Assembly (NCBI GenBank): GCA_949297565.1
Contig: CASFUI010000049.1
Span: forward strand, 1 to 9,218
Length of the DNA stretch: 9,218 nucleotides
From: an uncultured Eubacteriales bacterium
Lineage (GTDB): Bacteria > Bacillota > Clostridia > Lachnospirales > Lachnospiraceae
Direction of reading: 5' to 3'
A program made the position numbers and the translations under genes. A model generated the notes under the pieces. That model was not told the origin of the DNA, searched no databases, and saw nothing but the letters and a program-made list of their open reading frames with translations. Positions within the stretch are counted from its first letter, which is position 1, and each line of letters begins with the position of its first letter. Below, piece after piece: positions 1-8,270 of this stretch.

Positions 1-327
1 CTCGTACCACGCCTGTACAGATATAAATTCGGGCGTGACATTATAAGAGATATGAATAATCTCAGAAGAGCTTACATGAAAGTGCAGAAATTACCCAAGA
101 ATGCAACTTTGGAACAGAAACAGGCAGCACAATTTTCTGTTCTGGATTTGACTGTATTTGAGAACGTCTCTTACATTATGGCTAAACATGCAGATGCAAG
201 CGTTCCTGACAGCCCTGAAGAGTGGTTAGACCAGTTCGAGATGTTTTCAATTTATGAAGTGTTGCCTAAAATTTTGGAATTGTGGAGTATTTCAAACGGT
301 ACAATATCAACTCCTAAAAAAAAATAA
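1..327 (+). CDS. Tail assembly chaperone, upstream (G-like) product, 5' end cut off by the window
   Basis: This is the short product of the tail assembly chaperone gene pair found just before the tape measure gene in siphoviruses. Such proteins are thought to coat the tape measure while the tail tube assembles and are usually absent from the virion. The frame is open from base 1, and the residues before the first in-window ATG at 52 (LVPRLYRYKFGRDIIRDM) continue the protein and fit the family, so the true start lies upstream and the ATG at 52 is internal. The visible 108 residues are mostly helical and end in STPKKK on a run of nine A, followed by TAA. Its position directly upstream of a tape measure gene, plus a continuation in the -1 frame, supports the call. 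Recognition rests on family resemblance from memory, not on a search. Confidence 0.85.
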   Translation, partial: LVPRLYRYKFGRDIIRDMNNLRRAYMKVQKLPKNATLEQKQAAQFSVLDLTVFENVSYIMAKHADASVPDSPEEWLDQFEMFSIYEVLPKILELWSISNGTISTPKKK

Positions 328-521
328 AACAAACTGTAAGAGAAAGCAATAGCGCTATATTCATGCTGCGATGTGCTGAGCTTGGACTATCGGACGAAGC
401 GCTTTCCGGCATGAATATGGGCATGGTTTACGATATGCTAATAGAAAGAGCAAATGACAGGGAAGTTTATCCGCTCAAGGCGACACAGGAGGACATCTAC
501 AACTTTTTCGGGAAAGGATGA
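1..521 (+). CDS. Tail assembly chaperone, frameshifted long (GT-like) product
   Basis: The longer chaperone is predicted to be made when ribosomes slip back one base on the A run at 316-324. After the slip, reading continues at 324 (I-K-Q-T-V-R-E...) for 65 codons to the TGA at 519-521. The extension contains FMLRCAELGLSDEAL, GMVYDMLIERAND and the ending ATQEDIYNFFGKG, which is typical of the T part of siphovirus G/GT pairs. The T frame has a stop (TAA, 315-317) just upstream and no ATG with a ribosome binding site near its beginning, so independent translation is unlikely. In lambda the T domain links the chaperone to the tail tube protein; the same role is inferred here. The stop overlaps an ATG at 518 as ATGA. 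The coordinates cover both parts; the join is a -1 shift at about 324. Confidence 0.82.
316..324 (+). promoter_or_regulatory. Programmed -1 ribosomal frameshift site (A9 slippery run)
   Basis: Nine consecutive A residues span the last three lysine codons before the TAA stop at 325. In the G frame this gives A AAA AAA (318-324), which fits the X XXY YYZ rule for tandem tRNA-Lys slippage. After the slip the ribosome bypasses the stop and enters the T frame. I found no convincing stable stem-loop downstream. A 10-base palindrome at 349-358 is present, but it has no loop and is probably incidental. The run length alone could support slippage. Real efficiency cannot be judged from the sequence. 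Confidence 0.8.
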
Positions 522-523
522 TT

Positions 524-2506
524 ATGTCAAAAGGAAGAAATATTAAGGGTATAACAATTAAAATTGGCGGGGACACTACGGGATTAATGGATTCATTGTC
601 TGGCGTCAATAAAGAGCTTAGTTCTACGCAAGCACAGTTGAAGGACGTAGAAAGACTTTTAAAAATTGACCCTAAAAATACCGAGCTCCTTAAACAAAAA
701 TATGACCTTTTAAATCAGAGCGTCACATCGACAGAGAATAAACTTGATGCATTGAGAGAAGCTGAAAGACAAGTACAAGAGCAGTTCGAGCGCGGGGAAG
801 TGTCAGCTGAAAACTATAATGCTCTTAAAAGAGAAATTATAGAGACTGATAACAAATTATCATCTCTTAGGGCAGAAGCAACTAAAACCAAAAATGAAAT
901 TGATAAGGTTGATGAAGAGCCGATAGAAGAGATTTCAGATGCTGCGGATAGAGCCGGAAATTCATTACAGGAAGCTGGGAAAAAAGCTTCAAATTTTAGT
1001 GATTATTTAAAGGCGGACGCCATTGTAGAAGGCGCAAAAGGGATAATCAGTTCTATCAAAGATGCTGCGGACGAAACAAAAGAGTATCAGAAAATAATGG
1101 CATCATTAACGACAGCATCGGAAAAAGCGGGTTATACTGTGCAGGAAACGGCAGAGAGCTACAATTTGCTATACGGCTATTTGGGAGATGACCAGACAAG
1201 CGCAACAACGCTTTCAAATCTGCAAAAACTCGGGCTGTCACAGAGCGATTTAACAAAAATGATAAAAGGAACTGTTGGGGCATGGACGGAATATGGAGAT
1301 TCAATTCCGATTGATTCTCTAAGCGAGTCAATTAATGAAACGGTAAAGACGGCAGCAGTTACCGGAACTTTTGCAGATGTTCTTAATTGGGCTGGAACAT
1401 CTGAGGAGGAATTTAATCAGCGCCTGGCAGACTGCGGGAGCGAAAGCGAACGCACTAATCTTATCATGCAGGAGCTTGCCAATCAGGGACTGATTGCTTC
1501 GGCGGACGCATGGAGGGAAAATAATTCAGCCTTGTATGACAGCAATGAGGCTAATGCGCAGATGCAGGAACAAATGTCTCAGCTGGGAGAATTGATTTTA
1601 CCTATAATGACATCTATAACTGGAAAAGTCGCAGAACTGCTGACATGGTTTAACAGTCTTGACAGTGGAACTCAAAATTTTATATTAACAGCATTAATGC
1701 TTGTAGCTGCGCTTGGACCTGTTATTAGCGGAATACAAGGAGTATCTGCGGCGCTTAGTTTTTTAGCGGCAAATCCTATAGTATTGTTAATCGCAGCTAT
1801 AGTGGGATTAGTGGCGCTTATAGCAGTTAAAGGTGATGAAATACAAGGAATACTCCAAAGTGTTGATGATTTTATGCAAAATATATTTGCAAAAGATTGG
1901 ACGGAAGTGTTTGGACCGGTACTGGGAGACGGTTTAAACGCTTTCATGGCAAATGTAAAAAATATATGGGATTCAATTATGAAAATCTTTAACGGCGTAA
2001 TTGATTTCGTAAGAGGAGTATTTACAGGAGACTGGCAGCGGGCATGGGACGGAGTTAAAAATATATTCGGCGGAACATTTGATTTAATTGCGTCTATGGC
2101 TAAAGCGCCTATTAACGGAGTTATAGGAATTTTGAATGGAGCGATAAGCGGGCTTAATATCTTGATTGACGGTTTAAATAAGATAAAGTTTTCAATACCC
2201 AGCTGGGTACCTGGAATAGGAGGAAAGAGCTTCGGAATTAATATAGGACATATAGGAAAAATTCCTTATCTCGCAAAGGGCGGCGAGGTTTTGCGAGGCT
2301 CGGCAATCGTTGGAGAAGCAGGACCGGAGCTTCTGACTGTTGAAAATGACCGGACTATAGTTCAACCTTTAAAGCCAAACCGTACAACAACTCCTGTGCA
2401 TGGAAATACACAGATTATATTTAACGGTACATATGGCTTTAATAATCATGACGATATTGATTATTTTATGAATCAGGCGGCACAGAGGTTGGTGATGAGC
2501 AGATGA
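524..2506 (+). CDS. Tail tape measure protein
   Basis: This protein sets tail length and lies inside the tail tube, then probably takes part in DNA delivery. It has 660 residues from the ATG at 524. An in-frame ATG at 518 adds two residues, but the AAGG at 514-517 sits right against it and lies 6 bases before the ATG at 524, so 524 is preferred. The N-terminal region (about 1-150) is charged heptad-like coiled coil beginning MSKGRNIKGITIKIGGDTTG, common in Firmicutes phage tape measures. Residues about 385-437 are strongly hydrophobic with small residues, matching the transmembrane-like segment of the family. Residues about 440-555 contain W-rich pieces such as GVFTGDWQRAWDGVKNIFGG. The C-terminal part has the proline/glycine-rich IPSWVPGIGG and then YLAKGGEVL and VGEAGPELLTV. 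At about 1.5 angstrom per residue the tail would be near 100 nm (inference). No peptidase motif is evident. Confidence 0.93.
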   Translation: MSKGRNIKGITIKIGGDTTGLMDSLSGVNKELSSTQAQLKDVERLLKIDPKNTELLKQKYDLLNQSVTSTENKLDALREAERQVQEQFERGEVSAENYNALKREIIETDNKLSSLRAEATKTKNEIDKVDEEPIEEISDAADRAGNSLQEAGKKASNFSDYLKADAIVEGAKGIISSIKDAADETKEYQKIMASLTTASEKAGYTVQETAESYNLLYGYLGDDQTSATTLSNLQKLGLSQSDLTKMIKGTVGAWTEYGDSIPIDSLSESINETVKTAAVTGTFADVLNWAGTSEEEFNQRLADCGSESERTNLIMQELANQGLIASADAWRENNSALYDSNEANAQMQEQMSQLGELILPIMTSITGKVAELLTWFNSLDSGTQNFILTALMLVAALGPVISGIQGVSAALSFLAANPIVLLIAAIVGLVALIAVKGDEIQGILQSVDDFMQNIFAKDWTEVFGPVLGDGLNAFMANVKNIWDSIMKIFNGVIDFVRGVFTGDWQRAWDGVKNIFGGTFDLIASMAKAPINGVIGILNGAISGLNILIDGLNKIKFSIPSWVPGIGGKSFGINIGHIGKIPYLAKGGEVLRGSAIVGEAGPELLTVENDRTIVQPLKPNRTTTPVHGNTQIIFNGTYGFNNHDDIDYFMNQAAQRLVMSR

Positions 2507-3204
2507 TTGTAAATAACACAGATTTAAAAATAAAATATAAAAATAATCTGATATGGTTAAATCAAACAATTCAGCCCCGCAATGTGACAACATATACTAA
2601 TTGGTTAGATGAGGGCTTTGACCCTGTTAAATATAAGGCTAACAAATATACAGATTTTGAAATATATATTGATATGCTCGTGAAGGGCAATACGAAGGAA
2701 GAGTGTGAGCTGCTGATGAGCAGTTTGCTTTTGGATTTTGACAGCGGAACGCTGCAGTTAGACGATATGCAATTTATGTATAGATTTGACTTAAAAAGTG
2801 AAAACAGGGAACTTATTAAGCGGTGGCTGTATCATTATGAAATAACATTGACTGCATATTGTAAATTAGGAGTGCCTGAGAACTTAAGCTTCTCAGGAAG
2901 AGAATATACATTCAATGCTAAAGGCACATCTGAGACACCTGCTGTTATATCGTTGTTATCAGATATTGGATTAGTTAATTTGATTATTGAAGGATTAACC
3001 GAAGAGGCAATAGAAATAAAGTCTGTTGGGGCAAACTCGACGATTTTGATTGACGGGGAAAACTGCACGATAACTGAAAACGGAGAAAATATATTGAATA
3101 AGACAGAATTATGGGAATTCCCGCGCCTGAAGCCGGGGATAAATATACTTAAATTAAGCAGTGAGTGTAGCGTAAACATAAGCTATTATCCCAGATATAA
3201 ATAA
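2503..3204 (+). CDS. Distal tail protein (Dit-like, siphovirus tail family)
   Basis: This 233-residue protein likely forms the ring that joins the tail tube to the tip and its receptor-binding parts. The N-terminal half contains RNVTTYTNWLDEGFDP followed by a segment resembling the conserved region of small Clostridia Dit-like proteins (FEIYIDMLVKGNTKEECE). The C-terminal half is beta-rich and ends in VNISYYPRYK, like the usual end of this family's galectin-like domain. Length (about 230-260 is usual) and position right after the tape measure fit. The start overlaps the tape measure stop as ATGA, suggesting translational coupling, and GGTGAT at 2491-2496 lies 6 bases before the ATG. The sequence is only moderately family-like, so the assignment leans on context as well as on motifs. 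A more general phage tail protein is the alternative. Confidence 0.78.
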   Translation: MIVNNTDLKIKYKNNLIWLNQTIQPRNVTTYTNWLDEGFDPVKYKANKYTDFEIYIDMLVKGNTKEECELLMSSLLLDFDSGTLQLDDMQFMYRFDLKSENRELIKRWLYHYEITLTAYCKLGVPENLSFSGREYTFNAKGTSETPAVISLLSDIGLVNLIIEGLTEEAIEIKSVGANSTILIDGENCTITENGENILNKTELWEFPRLKPGINILKLSSECSVNISYYPRYK

Positions 3205-3207
3205 ATT

Positions 3208-3212
3208 GGAGG
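3208..3212 (+). promoter_or_regulatory. Ribosome binding site deciding the start at 3221
   Basis: GGAGG lies 8 bases before the ATG at 3221. Another ATG at 3214 is too close and out of frame, so 3221 is the supported start. Unlike the tape measure and Dit genes, this gene does not overlap its upstream neighbour and has its own strong site. Confidence 0.8.
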
Positions 3213-3220
3213 TATGAAAG

Positions 3221-3646
3221 ATGAAATTAGGCACTTTAGAAGAAACCATTACAAAATTAAAGTCAATAACAAAGAAAAAACTCCCGGTAACAATTCACTA
3301 TGCTATTGCTGTTAATTTAGAACAGTTAAATAAAAAGTATGTTGAATATTGCAATCTAAGGGAAAAAGCTCTTTCAGAAACATGCATAAGAAATCAAAAC
3401 GGAGAGCCGGTACTGGAAAAAATTATTGAGGATGAAAAGGAAACGGGAAAATATAGTTATACATATAAAAACGATGAGGACAAAATTAAAGTTTTAAATA
3501 AAATAGTAGAACTTTCAAATATCAACGAAGAGTTTGAATTTCGTAAAATTTCATTGTCAGAGCTCGAGCGGTGCGAGCAGGATGAATATGATAGCTTATC
3601 GGGCGCGGATATTGAAGCAATGTTATTTATGATAGAAAATGAGTGA
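3221..3646 (+). CDS. Small phage protein of unknown function between Dit and Tal
   Basis: This is a 141-residue acidic, mostly helical protein with no signal peptide or membrane segment. The N-terminal half carries KLPVTIHYAIAVNLEQLNKK and a charged helical stretch, then NGEPV, which looks like a turn. The C-terminal part (ELSNINEEFEFRKISLSELE, then LSGADIEAMLFMIENE) gives a pattern of short strands and helices. The overall layout (a LP-x-x-x-x-YAIA-N helix, a central charged region with DENG-like turns, and an ending of the type -A-L-x-F-MIE) reminds me of DUF1617-type phage proteins found in Firmicutes phages. I cannot confirm that without a search. It has its own strong ribosome binding site and ends 13 bases before the preferred start of the large tail protein. 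Its place suggests a tail assembly or structural accessory role, but no function is known to me. Confidence 0.7.
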   Translation: MKLGTLEETITKLKSITKKKLPVTIHYAIAVNLEQLNKKYVEYCNLREKALSETCIRNQNGEPVLEKIIEDEKETGKYSYTYKNDEDKIKVLNKIVELSNINEEFEFRKISLSELERCEQDEYDSLSGADIEAMLFMIENE

Positions 3647-3659
3647 GAGAAGGTGCTGT

Positions 3660-6600
3660 ATGCTTAAATACAAGGATAAGGACGGCATACTGACATCTAT
3701 TGTAAAATACTCTGATTTGTATATTGAAGAGGTGCTGGAATACGGAGATAAAACGCTGTGTTTCAGCATTCCTGTCATATATGCGGAAAATATCCTATTA
3801 GAGAATTATATTTTAACCAAAACAGACGAATATGTTATAAAACAGAAAAATACCGATGATGCCGGAAACTATGTTATTACTGCAAAACTAAACATCGATG
3901 AGCTGGAAGGAAGTTTGTTTCAGAGTTTTGAGACGGAGGAAAAAACGGCTGTTGATACCGCCAACCTTGCGCTCGCAGGGACGGGGGGGTTATGCGAATG
4001 TGAAGTCTTAAAAAAGAGGACAATCCGACTGACTAATGTATCAGTGTGGGAAATTCTAAAGAAAATAGCTGATACATTTATACTTGAAATGCAGATTGAC
4101 AGTGTGAATAAAAGGATAATATTTAAAGAGAAAATCGGTGAAGATAAGGGAGTTTATTTTGCGGACCAGTTAAATTTGATTTCTCTTGAAATGCAGTCTA
4201 ATACAAGCGATTTTTACACGAGGCTCCTTCCGCTCGGAAAAGACGGTCTAACTATAGAAAATGTTAATGACGGAAAGAAGTATGTTGAAAATTACACATA
4301 CAGTTCTAAGGTTAAAACGTTCTTATGGAAAGACGACAGGTATACGGATGCTCAATCATTAAAAGACGATGCCGCCGCCAAGCTGGCGGATATGGCTCAA
4401 CCTTACACTGCGTATTCTTGTAAAATATTTGACATGGCTCAGTACAGTAATCTTTACAAAGAATTCTTTATTGGCGATACGGTCACTATAATTAATAAAG
4501 AGACAAAAACGAGGATACAGCAGCGCATTGTTAAAATAAGGCGTTATCCAGATAATCACAGTAATGATACCTGCGAGATTTCTAATTTAAAGCTGACGTT
4601 TGATGAGTATATTCAAAAATATAATGATACGTCCAATACAGTAAATAACATAACCGTAGACAATGGTACTGTAGACGGAGATAGTATTAATAATATTGAT
4701 GCATCAAAAATACTACGTCTTGATGAGGTCATTGCTGAAAATGCTAAATTTAATGAGGTATCTGCTGAGCTATTAAACGTAACAAAACAGTTGAATGCTG
4801 CGAATGCAAAAATCGGAACACTTGAAACAACAAAAATTTCCGCTACAGAAGCAGATTTAAAATATGCGTCAATTGACAAAGTGGACGGTATAGAGGGCAA
4901 GTTTGAAACGTTCTATTCACATGAATTTACTTCAGCGGTGAGTAGTATAGGAGACCTTACTGTAAGTGTTGAGAAAGTAAATACATTGATATTTGGCTCT
5001 GCATCAGGCGGGAGCCTCACAACAGAGTTCAGCAACAGTGTCGTGGCAATGATAGGTGATGCGCAGATAAAATCAGCGATGATACAGGAAATAGACGCAG
5101 ATAAAATCAAATCCGGCAAGCTGTATACAGATTTTGTAGAAGTATGTAGCCAAAGCGGAAATCTCAACATTAAAGACAACACTGTGCAGATACGTGATGA
5201 TGCTGGCACTGCAAGAGTTCAGATAGGAAAAGACGCAGGCGGCGATTACAATATCTATATCTGGGATAAAGACGGAAAATTAATGTTTGACCCTCTTTAT
5301 GGGCTTTGTGAGGCAGGAATAAAGCAACCTGTCATACGAAATGACATGGTGTCCGATGATGCAGATATTTCAGCAAAAAAGATTAATGTATCAAGTTTGT
5401 TCGATGTTATAAACAGTGACGGAAGCCATACACTTACCGCCTCAAAAATCTATGTTGATGCTGATAACCAGACACTTGACATTGCATTTAAAAACATGAC
5501 GACAACTGTATCTGAAACGGCAGCAAGTGTTTCAGATGCCGTAGAAACCGCAAATGCGGCTAACACCAACGCAAGTAGCGCTTTAAACAAAGTAAGTTCT
5601 GTTGAGGCGAATTTAAAGACTATATCGCAGACGGTTTCGTCGCAGGGCACTCAGCTCTCAACGGTGCAGGGACAGATTAGCAGTAAAATATGGCAGCAGG
5701 ATATAACGACTGCGGTGAGTGAGATACAGATTGGGGCAAGAAATCTTCAAAAAAATACTGAATTTAAAGTTAATCTCGCGAACTGGTCAGTTGGAACGGG
5801 ATATACAAGAGATACTGCAAAACAATTTGAAGGAGCAAATACTGTTAAGTTTACAAGGACAGGATTGAGCGCAAATTCGAATTCGCATTTTTTCTCAGGC
5901 AACAAGGCTATTCAGATTGAAGTCGGACAAACCGTTACTGCCTCAGCAAATTTTTATACTGATGATGTATCGTTAATAGATGGAAATAAAGCGTTTATTG
6001 GCATTTTCTTTTACAATTCATCAGGAGCAGCTATTGCAGCTTCACAGACAAAAATTTCTTTTACGGACGGCAAATGGGTTAAGTGTTCACATACAGCAAC
6101 AGCGCCGGAAAATACCGTTTATGCAGCAATATGTATCACAACTTCAAGAAACGGCACTTACTATATAGGTAAACCTATGTTTGAAAAAGGCAACAAAGCA
6201 ACTGACTGGTCGCCCGCGCCGGAAGATACAGACAGCAGCATAAGCTCCCTTGAGGGGACAGTAACAACGCTTAACAATCAGTACACGAGTTTAAACCAGT
6301 CCCTGACGAGTCTTACTGCAACTGTCAACAGCAATACAACAGCAATAAGCCAAAAGGCAGACGGAAGCTCTGTGACAGCTCTGGACAACAAGATTACAGA
6401 AATTACTGCCAGCCTTGACGGATTTAAGTCAACCGTGAGCAGCAGCTATGCGACTAAGACAGAACTAAACTTGAAGAAAGATAATACATACGCAACATTT
6501 TACGGATTAGGAAATACAGCAGGATACTGTTATCTATGCCGGTTGAAAATAAACGCCGCATCAGTAAATACAGATATAACAATAGGGATTACACAGCGCT

Positions 6601-8270
6601 TTAAAGGTTATTCAGAAGCATACATAAGGTTTGCAAATACTACGGGAAAAGACCCTGCGGTTGAAAGGTTTGACAAGATGGGAGCAAGCATATGGTATAT
6701 TTTTAAAGCGGCAGCAGGAACATGGGATATATATGTTAAAAAGTCTGTTCCGTATGATGCAATCATTGTTGATAATTACTTAAACCATGTAAGCGTATCG
6801 TGCGAATGGAAATGCGTTAATTGTGACGCTGTAAGCGGATGGAGCGAAGCGAAGCAACTTGCCGCGCAGTATGGGGTAGATACAACAACGGGCGGTGTAA
6901 ACGGAAGCGGAAATTTGATTACAAGCGGGGCCGTGTACAATACTACAGTAAACACAAACACTAAAATAGAGCAGACAAAATCTTCAATTTTAAGCACAGT
7001 TTCGTCAACATATGCAACGCAGGAGCAGGTTGCGGATGTAAATGCTAAATTCACTGATTACAGCACGACTGTACAGATGAATTCTGCAATAGAACAAAAG
7101 GCAGCGAGCATTACTCAATCTGTTTCATCGACGTATGCGACTAAAAGCAGTCTTGGCAATTACGCAACAACGGCGAGCGTTACGGCAAGTTTGGCATTAA
7201 AAATTGATAAGACAGACAACAACCAGATAGTTTCGATGATAAATGCAAGCGCAAACGAGATAAATTTAAAATCGGACAGATTCAGTCTCAGCAGTTCCAA
7301 TGCAACAATAAGTAAAAACGGTACAGTAATGTTTAAAGCTGGTACGATAGGAAGCTGGAATATTACAAGCAATTCATTATACAGCGATTATAATGTATAC
7401 AGGTCTTACATTCAAACGGCTAAATCCGCAGACACTTGGGTTTTTTCAGCACAGGAAAAAAGAGATGGAGCTTATTATGGAAATTGGTATGTGACGGCAA
7501 GTGGAGAAATGTATGCACTTAACAAGTTTATTATAGATGCATCAGGAAAAGAGACTGGCTCATATATATTGATGGAAGAACAGTTTGGGACATCTGATAA
7601 ATATCAAACAAGAACAAGCGGACTTGAGTATTACGCGTATAATTTAACAAATGGAAATTATTTTAATGCGCAGCCAGAAGGAATTTGGTTTGGAAACGAC
7701 AAAGAAAGCACTTCAAGAGGCTCTATTACTAAAGACAGTAATAATAAAATGCACACGTCATTTCATGTCTATAAAACAAAAAATGAAAATGGCGTTATAA
7801 AAGGCTGGTTTAATGATACCGCATTTGTTATGCAGGACGGCTGGAACAATAATGCAATATACGCAGATTGGAACGGCAATTTCAGCTGTACCGGCACTAA
7901 AAACAGAATTGTTGAAACAGATAACTTCGGTCAAGTTAAGATGAATGCGTTTGAGACCGCCGGAGCCCACTTTGCCGATGTGGTATCAGGAAAAATAGCA
8001 GCAGACGGCAAGTGCGTTATATATCTTGACAGAAAATTTGCCGAGACAATAGACCGAGACTGCGAGTATCAAGTTATACTAACCGCAGTTGGGAAATCCT
8101 CGGAGCTTTACGTAATTAAAGACGAAGAATATTTTACAGTTTACGGTCAGCCGGAAACAGATTTTGACTGCATGATAATCGGACGGCAGAAAGGATATGT
8201 GACGTCCTATGCGGACAATGCAGATTTCTCCGGGCTTGGAGAGGAGGTGAGCGATAATGTCATTAATTAA
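3660..8270 (+). CDS. Tail-tip (Tal/prophage endopeptidase-like) protein fused to a modular fibre with receptor-binding domains
   Basis: The protein has 1536 residues from the ATG at 3660, which AGAAGG (3648-3653) precedes by 6 bases. The in-frame ATG at 3639 lacks such a site. Residues 1-322 match the siphovirus tail-tip domain (phage minor structural protein/prophage tail endopeptidase type), with RLLPLGKDGLTIENVN and GDTVTIINKETKTRIQQRIVK. Whether it is enzymatically active is unknown. Residues about 325-460 are linker and coiled coil. About 464-545 form a beta-rich fibre segment (QIRDDAGTARVQIGKD). About 613-690 are coiled coil. About 690-856 look like a carbohydrate-binding-module-type jelly roll (IGARNLQKNTEF to ATDWSPAPED). 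Then come coiled coil (857-940), a cysteine-containing domain (941-1099), more coiled coil, and NEINLKSDRFSL with GTIGSWNI near 1200-1235. A C-terminal domain (about 1409-1526) starts at CTGTKNRIVETDNFGQ and is common at phage fibre ends. No separate receptor-binding gene is seen here, so host recognition probably lies in this protein. Confidence 0.88.
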   Translation: MLKYKDKDGILTSIVKYSDLYIEEVLEYGDKTLCFSIPVIYAENILLENYILTKTDEYVIKQKNTDDAGNYVITAKLNIDELEGSLFQSFETEEKTAVDTANLALAGTGGLCECEVLKKRTIRLTNVSVWEILKKIADTFILEMQIDSVNKRIIFKEKIGEDKGVYFADQLNLISLEMQSNTSDFYTRLLPLGKDGLTIENVNDGKKYVENYTYSSKVKTFLWKDDRYTDAQSLKDDAAAKLADMAQPYTAYSCKIFDMAQYSNLYKEFFIGDTVTIINKETKTRIQQRIVKIRRYPDNHSNDTCEISNLKLTFDEYIQKYNDTSNTVNNITVDNGTVDGDSINNIDASKILRLDEVIAENAKFNEVSAELLNVTKQLNAANAKIGTLETTKISATEADLKYASIDKVDGIEGKFETFYSHEFTSAVSSIGDLTVSVEKVNTLIFGSASGGSLTTEFSNSVVAMIGDAQIKSAMIQEIDADKIKSGKLYTDFVEVCSQSGNLNIKDNTVQIRDDAGTARVQIGKDAGGDYNIYIWDKDGKLMFDPLYGLCEAGIKQPVIRNDMVSDDADISAKKINVSSLFDVINSDGSHTLTASKIYVDADNQTLDIAFKNMTTTVSETAASVSDAVETANAANTNASSALNKVSSVEANLKTISQTVSSQGTQLSTVQGQISSKIWQQDITTAVSEIQIGARNLQKNTEFKVNLANWSVGTGYTRDTAKQFEGANTVKFTRTGLSANSNSHFFSGNKAIQIEVGQTVTASANFYTDDVSLIDGNKAFIGIFFYNSSGAAIAASQTKISFTDGKWVKCSHTATAPENTVYAAICITTSRNGTYYIGKPMFEKGNKATDWSPAPEDTDSSISSLEGTVTTLNNQYTSLNQSLTSLTATVNSNTTAISQKADGSSVTALDNKITEITASLDGFKSTVSSSYATKTELNLKKDNTYATFYGLGNTAGYCYLCRLKINAASVNTDITIGITQRFKGYSEAYIRFANTTGKDPAVERFDKMGASIWYIFKAAAGTWDIYVKKSVPYDAIIVDNYLNHVSVSCEWKCVNCDAVSGWSEAKQLAAQYGVDTTTGGVNGSGNLITSGAVYNTTVNTNTKIEQTKSSILSTVSSTYATQEQVADVNAKFTDYSTTVQMNSAIEQKAASITQSVSSTYATKSSLGNYATTASVTASLALKIDKTDNNQIVSMINASANEINLKSDRFSLSSSNATISKNGTVMFKAGTIGSWNITSNSLYSDYNVYRSYIQTAKSADTWVFSAQEKRDGAYYGNWYVTASGEMYALNKFIIDASGKETGSYILMEEQFGTSDKYQTRTSGLEYYAYNLTNGNYFNAQPEGIWFGNDKESTSRGSITKDSNNKMHTSFHVYKTKNENGVIKGWFNDTAFVMQDGWNNNAIYADWNGNFSCTGTKNRIVETDNFGQVKMNAFETAGAHFADVVSGKIAADGKCVIYLDRKFAETIDRDCEYQVILTAVGKSSELYVIKDEEYFTVYGQPETDFDCMIIGRQKGYVTSYADNADFSGLGEEVSDNVIN
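6429..7145 (+). repeat. Three dispersed SVSS-YAT repeats within the fibre coiled coils
   Basis: The motif [ST]VSS[ST]YAT occurs at 6429-6458 (STVSSSYATK), 6993-7022 (STVSSTYATQ) and 7116-7145 (QSVSSTYATK). Copies two and three match in about 16 of 20 bases over their core; copy one is more diverged in DNA. Each copy sits in Ser/Thr/Ala-rich helical stretches flanking the domain at residues 941-1099. Such repeats are usual in trimeric fibre stalks and could also serve as recombination points for swapping domains (inference). Confidence 0.65.
8241..8250 (+). promoter_or_regulatory. Strong ribosome binding site for the small protein at 8257
   Basis: GAGGAGGTGA is nearly a full match to the 3' end of 16S rRNA and lies 6 bases before the ATG at 8257. 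It sits inside the last codons of the fibre gene and supports the overlapping start. Confidence 0.85.

Noticed and set aside
52..54. ATG at 52 as the start of the first tail chaperone gene
   Set aside because: The frame is open back to base 1 and the upstream residues fit the family (YKFGRDIIRDM), so this ATG is internal and the gene begins outside the window.
349..358. Palindrome ATAGCGCTAT as a frameshift-stimulating structure
   Set aside because: It has no loop and only five base pairs, so it would not form a stable stem in the mRNA.
3639..3641. ATG at 3639 as the start of the large tail protein
   Set aside because: No good ribosome binding site precedes it, while the in-frame ATG at 3660 has AGAAGG 6 bases upstream and gives the usual short N-terminus.
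5980..6168. A 62-codon + strand frame inside the fibre gene
   Set aside because: It lies within the carbohydrate-binding-like domain in another frame, with low-complexity Gln/Leu content and no sign of independent translation.
6429..7145. CRISPR-like array
   Set aside because: The repeats are few, unequally spaced, diverged at the DNA level and in frame within a fibre gene.
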